From: Desulfobacterales bacterium
GTDB lineage: Bacteria > Desulfobacterota > Desulfobacteria > Desulfobacterales > JAUWMJ01
Length of the DNA: 7,311 nucleotides
Direction of reading: 5' to 3'
NCBI GenBank assembly: GCA_030613225.1
Contig: JAUWMJ010000150.1
Coordinates: 1 to 7,311 of the forward strand
The translations under genes were made by a program, and so were the position numbers. Position 1 is the first letter of the stretch. Every line of letters starts with the position of its first letter. Positions 6,347 through 7,311 of this stretch are shown piece after piece. The notes under the pieces were generated by a model. The model was given only the letters and a program-made list of their open reading frames with translations. It did not search any database and had not been told where the DNA came from.

Positions 6347-6495
6347 ATGGATACAATTAATAAATTTTCTGGCTCTGAAGAAAATTACAAAAAATTCTTC
6401 AAAGAAGATCAAATCAAAGAAGCAATTGATGTTGCTCTTGATATAAGAAAATTTGAAATTGATCTTATTGGAAAAGGGCCGCATACTATTGGGCT
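6347..6495 (+). pseudogene. Broken 5' fragment of a RipA-like membrane protein gene
   Basis: The ATG at 6347 begins MDTINKFSGSEENYKKFF, then IKEAIDVALDIRKFEIDL. From 6466 the reading frame must move by one base to give YWKRAAYYWA (6466-6495). KFEIDLYWKRA is, to my recollection, the pre-membrane signature of the RipA-type octameric membrane-protein family, so the gene appears to have lost one base after 6463. Unshifted, the frame runs to TAA at 6548-6550 inside the downstream element. The membrane segments that should follow are absent, and the similarity stops 35 bases before the inverted repeat of the mobile element. It lies 54 bases after the thioredoxin stop on the same strand. A TTG at 6335 is an earlier in-frame start without support. 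The family call is moderate. Confidence 0.5.
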
Positions 6496-6529
6496 ACGGG
6501 ACGTTGTTAACTATTTAACTTCTCAGGAC

Positions 6530-6567
6530 GGACTTACAGAACGCCCCTAAAATAATAAGTTTCTATT
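6530..6567 (+). repeat. Left inverted repeat of the element
   Basis: This is the reverse complement of 6936-6973 with three mismatches. A further small inverted motif, GTTAA/TTAAC (6506-6519), lies just outside and may belong to the same structure. Confidence 0.8.
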
Positions 6568-6606
6568 TTTTATCTGATATATGGATATCCCCCTGGCATA
6601 CTACTT

Positions 6607-6940
6607 AAAGCCAGTAGTGATGCTCCCGGTGCCCTTCATCACATTATTATAAGAGGCATCGAGCGAAGAAATATATTTAAAGATGACACCGACAGGATTA
6701 ATTTCCTGGATCGGCTGGGTAAGGCGTTCTCAGAAACCGGAAGAAATATTTCAGCCTGGAAAGCAACCGATAAAAGTCAAAGTAAGAAGCCTTTTCTGTT
6801 ACTGGGCGGTCAGGGAATTGGGGTTAACAATGGCGGATCTTGCCCCAAAGCTCAATATCTCGCAGCCGGCGGTCAGTATGAGTGCTCAGCGTGGAGAGCG
6901 AATAGCATCAGAAAATGGATATTCACTGATGGATGAATAG
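6607..6940 (+). pseudogene. Collapsed REP-associated Y1 transposase (internal deletion, two frames)
   Basis: Frame from 6607: SSDAPGALHHIIIRGIERRN then FKDDTDRINFLDRLGKAF and SETG, the typical N-terminus of the Y1_Tnp/TnpA-REP family, readable to about 6759 (AW). The catalytic middle, including the usual PNHxH motif and the tyrosine, is missing. Another frame from about 6770 gives VRSLFCYWAVRELGLTMADL, then NISQPAVSMSAQRGERIA, ending at TAG 6938-6940. This is the C-terminal helix-turn-helix-like tail of the same family. Full-length relatives are about 250-320 residues, so roughly half the gene has gone. No credible start codon remains for the N-terminal frame. Confidence 0.75.
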
Positions 6941-6973
6941 AATCTTATTATTTTAGGGGCGTTCCGAAAGTCC
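6936..6973 (-). repeat. Right inverted repeat of the element
   Basis: This is the partner of 6530-6567. It begins inside the last codons of the transposase relic (the TAG is within the repeat), so the C-terminal coding end and the repeat overlap. Confidence 0.8.
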
Positions 6974-7227
6974 ACTACCTTATGGCATAATTTATAAGTG
7001 ATTTTTAGTGGTTATAGTTATTTTTTTATCAAATTAACTCCGGTAAAATTAAAAATTATATCTGGCACAATTTTTGTTGTCAGTATACACGAACCAATTA
7101 TATGATTAATAATTTTTTGGAACTTTAAACAAAGCAATCATTATGACATGATCGAAAAGATTTTCTTTAAAGTATCTTGTTTATTTCCAGTTTACAAATT
7201 AAACATTTAAAATAACCGGAGGACCTA
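6974..7227 (+). other. AT-rich upstream region of the response-regulator gene
   Basis: I see no gene. None of the forward frames continues the RipA-like protein, so its 3' part was not simply split by the element. The region should hold the promoter of the regulator gene at 7228. The best candidate is the sigma-54-like site at 7063-7078. AATTAT/ATAATT arms near 7096-7115 form a weak AT-rich dyad of doubtful meaning. Confidence 0.45.
7063..7078 (+). promoter_or_regulatory. Candidate sigma-54 (-24/-12) promoter
   Basis: TGGCAC, five bases, then TTGTT fits the TGGCAC-N5-TTGCW pattern except for T in place of the key C of the -12 element. It lies about 150 bases before the regulator ATG. The mismatch at an important base keeps confidence low. 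Confidence 0.28.
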
Positions 7228-7311
7228 ATGGTCAATATTGATAAAAGCGAGCTTGGTTCTTGTCATGTTTTAGTTGTCGATGATGATGAATTAATGAGGG
7301 AAATACTTGAA
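7228..7311 (+). CDS. Response-regulator receiver-domain protein, N-terminus only
   Basis: The ATG at 7228 follows GGAGG with five bases between, a strong start. The 28 visible codons contain HVLVVDDDELMREILE: the first beta strand of a CheY-like receiver, the acidic cluster that binds Mg2+ for phosphorylation, and the start of helix 1. The phosphoacceptor aspartate and any output domain lie beyond the window, so it may be a single-domain regulator, a transcription factor, an HD-GYP protein or a hybrid kinase. Nothing shows that it partners with the sensor at 1-1310. Confidence 0.8.
   Translation, partial: MVNIDKSELGSCHVLVVDDDELMREILE

Larger units (their letters stand above)
6530..6973 (+). 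mobile_element. 444-bp element with 38-bp inverted ends carrying a Y1 (REP-type) transposase relic
   Basis: The left end 6530-6567 and right end 6936-6973 are inverted copies matching at 35 of 38 positions. They include an uninterrupted 21-base identical block with core AACGCCCCTAAAATAATAAG. Between them lie the N- and C-terminal remains of a REP-associated tyrosine transposase. The whole is therefore a non-autonomous, MITE-like or BIME-like unit that probably depended on a relative elsewhere. I see no clear target-site duplication. It interrupts or replaces the 3' part of the RipA-like gene. Confidence 0.7.

Noticed and set aside
6103..6348. Minus-strand 81-codon frame
   Set aside because: It is antisense to the end of the thioredoxin gene and has no recognisable features.
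6335..6550. Treating the 71-codon frame as an intact small gene
   Set aside because: Its last part is the frameshifted image of YWKRAAYYWA plus sequence of the mobile-element end, so it is a broken gene.

Overview
This window looks like an accessory stretch of a bacterial chromosome. It probably comes from a Desulfobacterota-type (sulfate-reducer-like) Gram-negative. The hints are a periplasmic binding protein beside a HAMP-GAF sensor protein, a nuclease-helicase fusion, a REP-type Y1 transposase relic and a modest, uneven GC content. The taxonomic call is inference from family flavour, not from a marker gene.

Left third (1-2151, minus strand): an exported family-3 solute-binding protein (1387-2151) lies 76 bases upstream of a membrane sensor protein (HAMP, coiled coil, GAF; 1-1310, cut by the window edge). 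No permease or ATPase is next to the binding protein. The pair reads as a two-gene signalling operon in which the binding protein presents a ligand to the sensor. Its leader (2152 to about 2530) holds a strong hairpin, other palindromes and a candidate promoter, and it has no other gene.

Middle (2537-5463, minus strand): a complete 781-residue ATP-dependent helicase carries an N-terminal RecB/Cas4-type nuclease domain and an XPD/DinG-type iron-sulfur helicase. On both sides, in the same orientation, are two copies of a roughly 220-240 bp direct repeat. Each copy encodes the last residues of an endonuclease/exonuclease/phosphatase (EEP)-like protein, ending in a Ser-Asp-His-x-Pro-Leu motif. 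Both copies are relics. One repeat edge falls at the helicase start codon, and the other relic begins immediately after the helicase stop codon, in the same frame.

Right third (5464-7311, plus strand): an AT-rich membrane-anchored TlpA/ResA-type thioredoxin (5696-6292), whose last codons and stop lie inside a palindrome; the 5' end of a RipA-like membrane protein gene, broken by a one-base shift and cut short; a 444-bp element with 38-bp inverted ends that holds a collapsed Y1 (REP-associated) transposase; and the first 28 codons of a response-regulator receiver protein. Four intact or partial genes and several relics show repeated insertion, duplication and decay. I see no CRISPR array, tRNA or rRNA.
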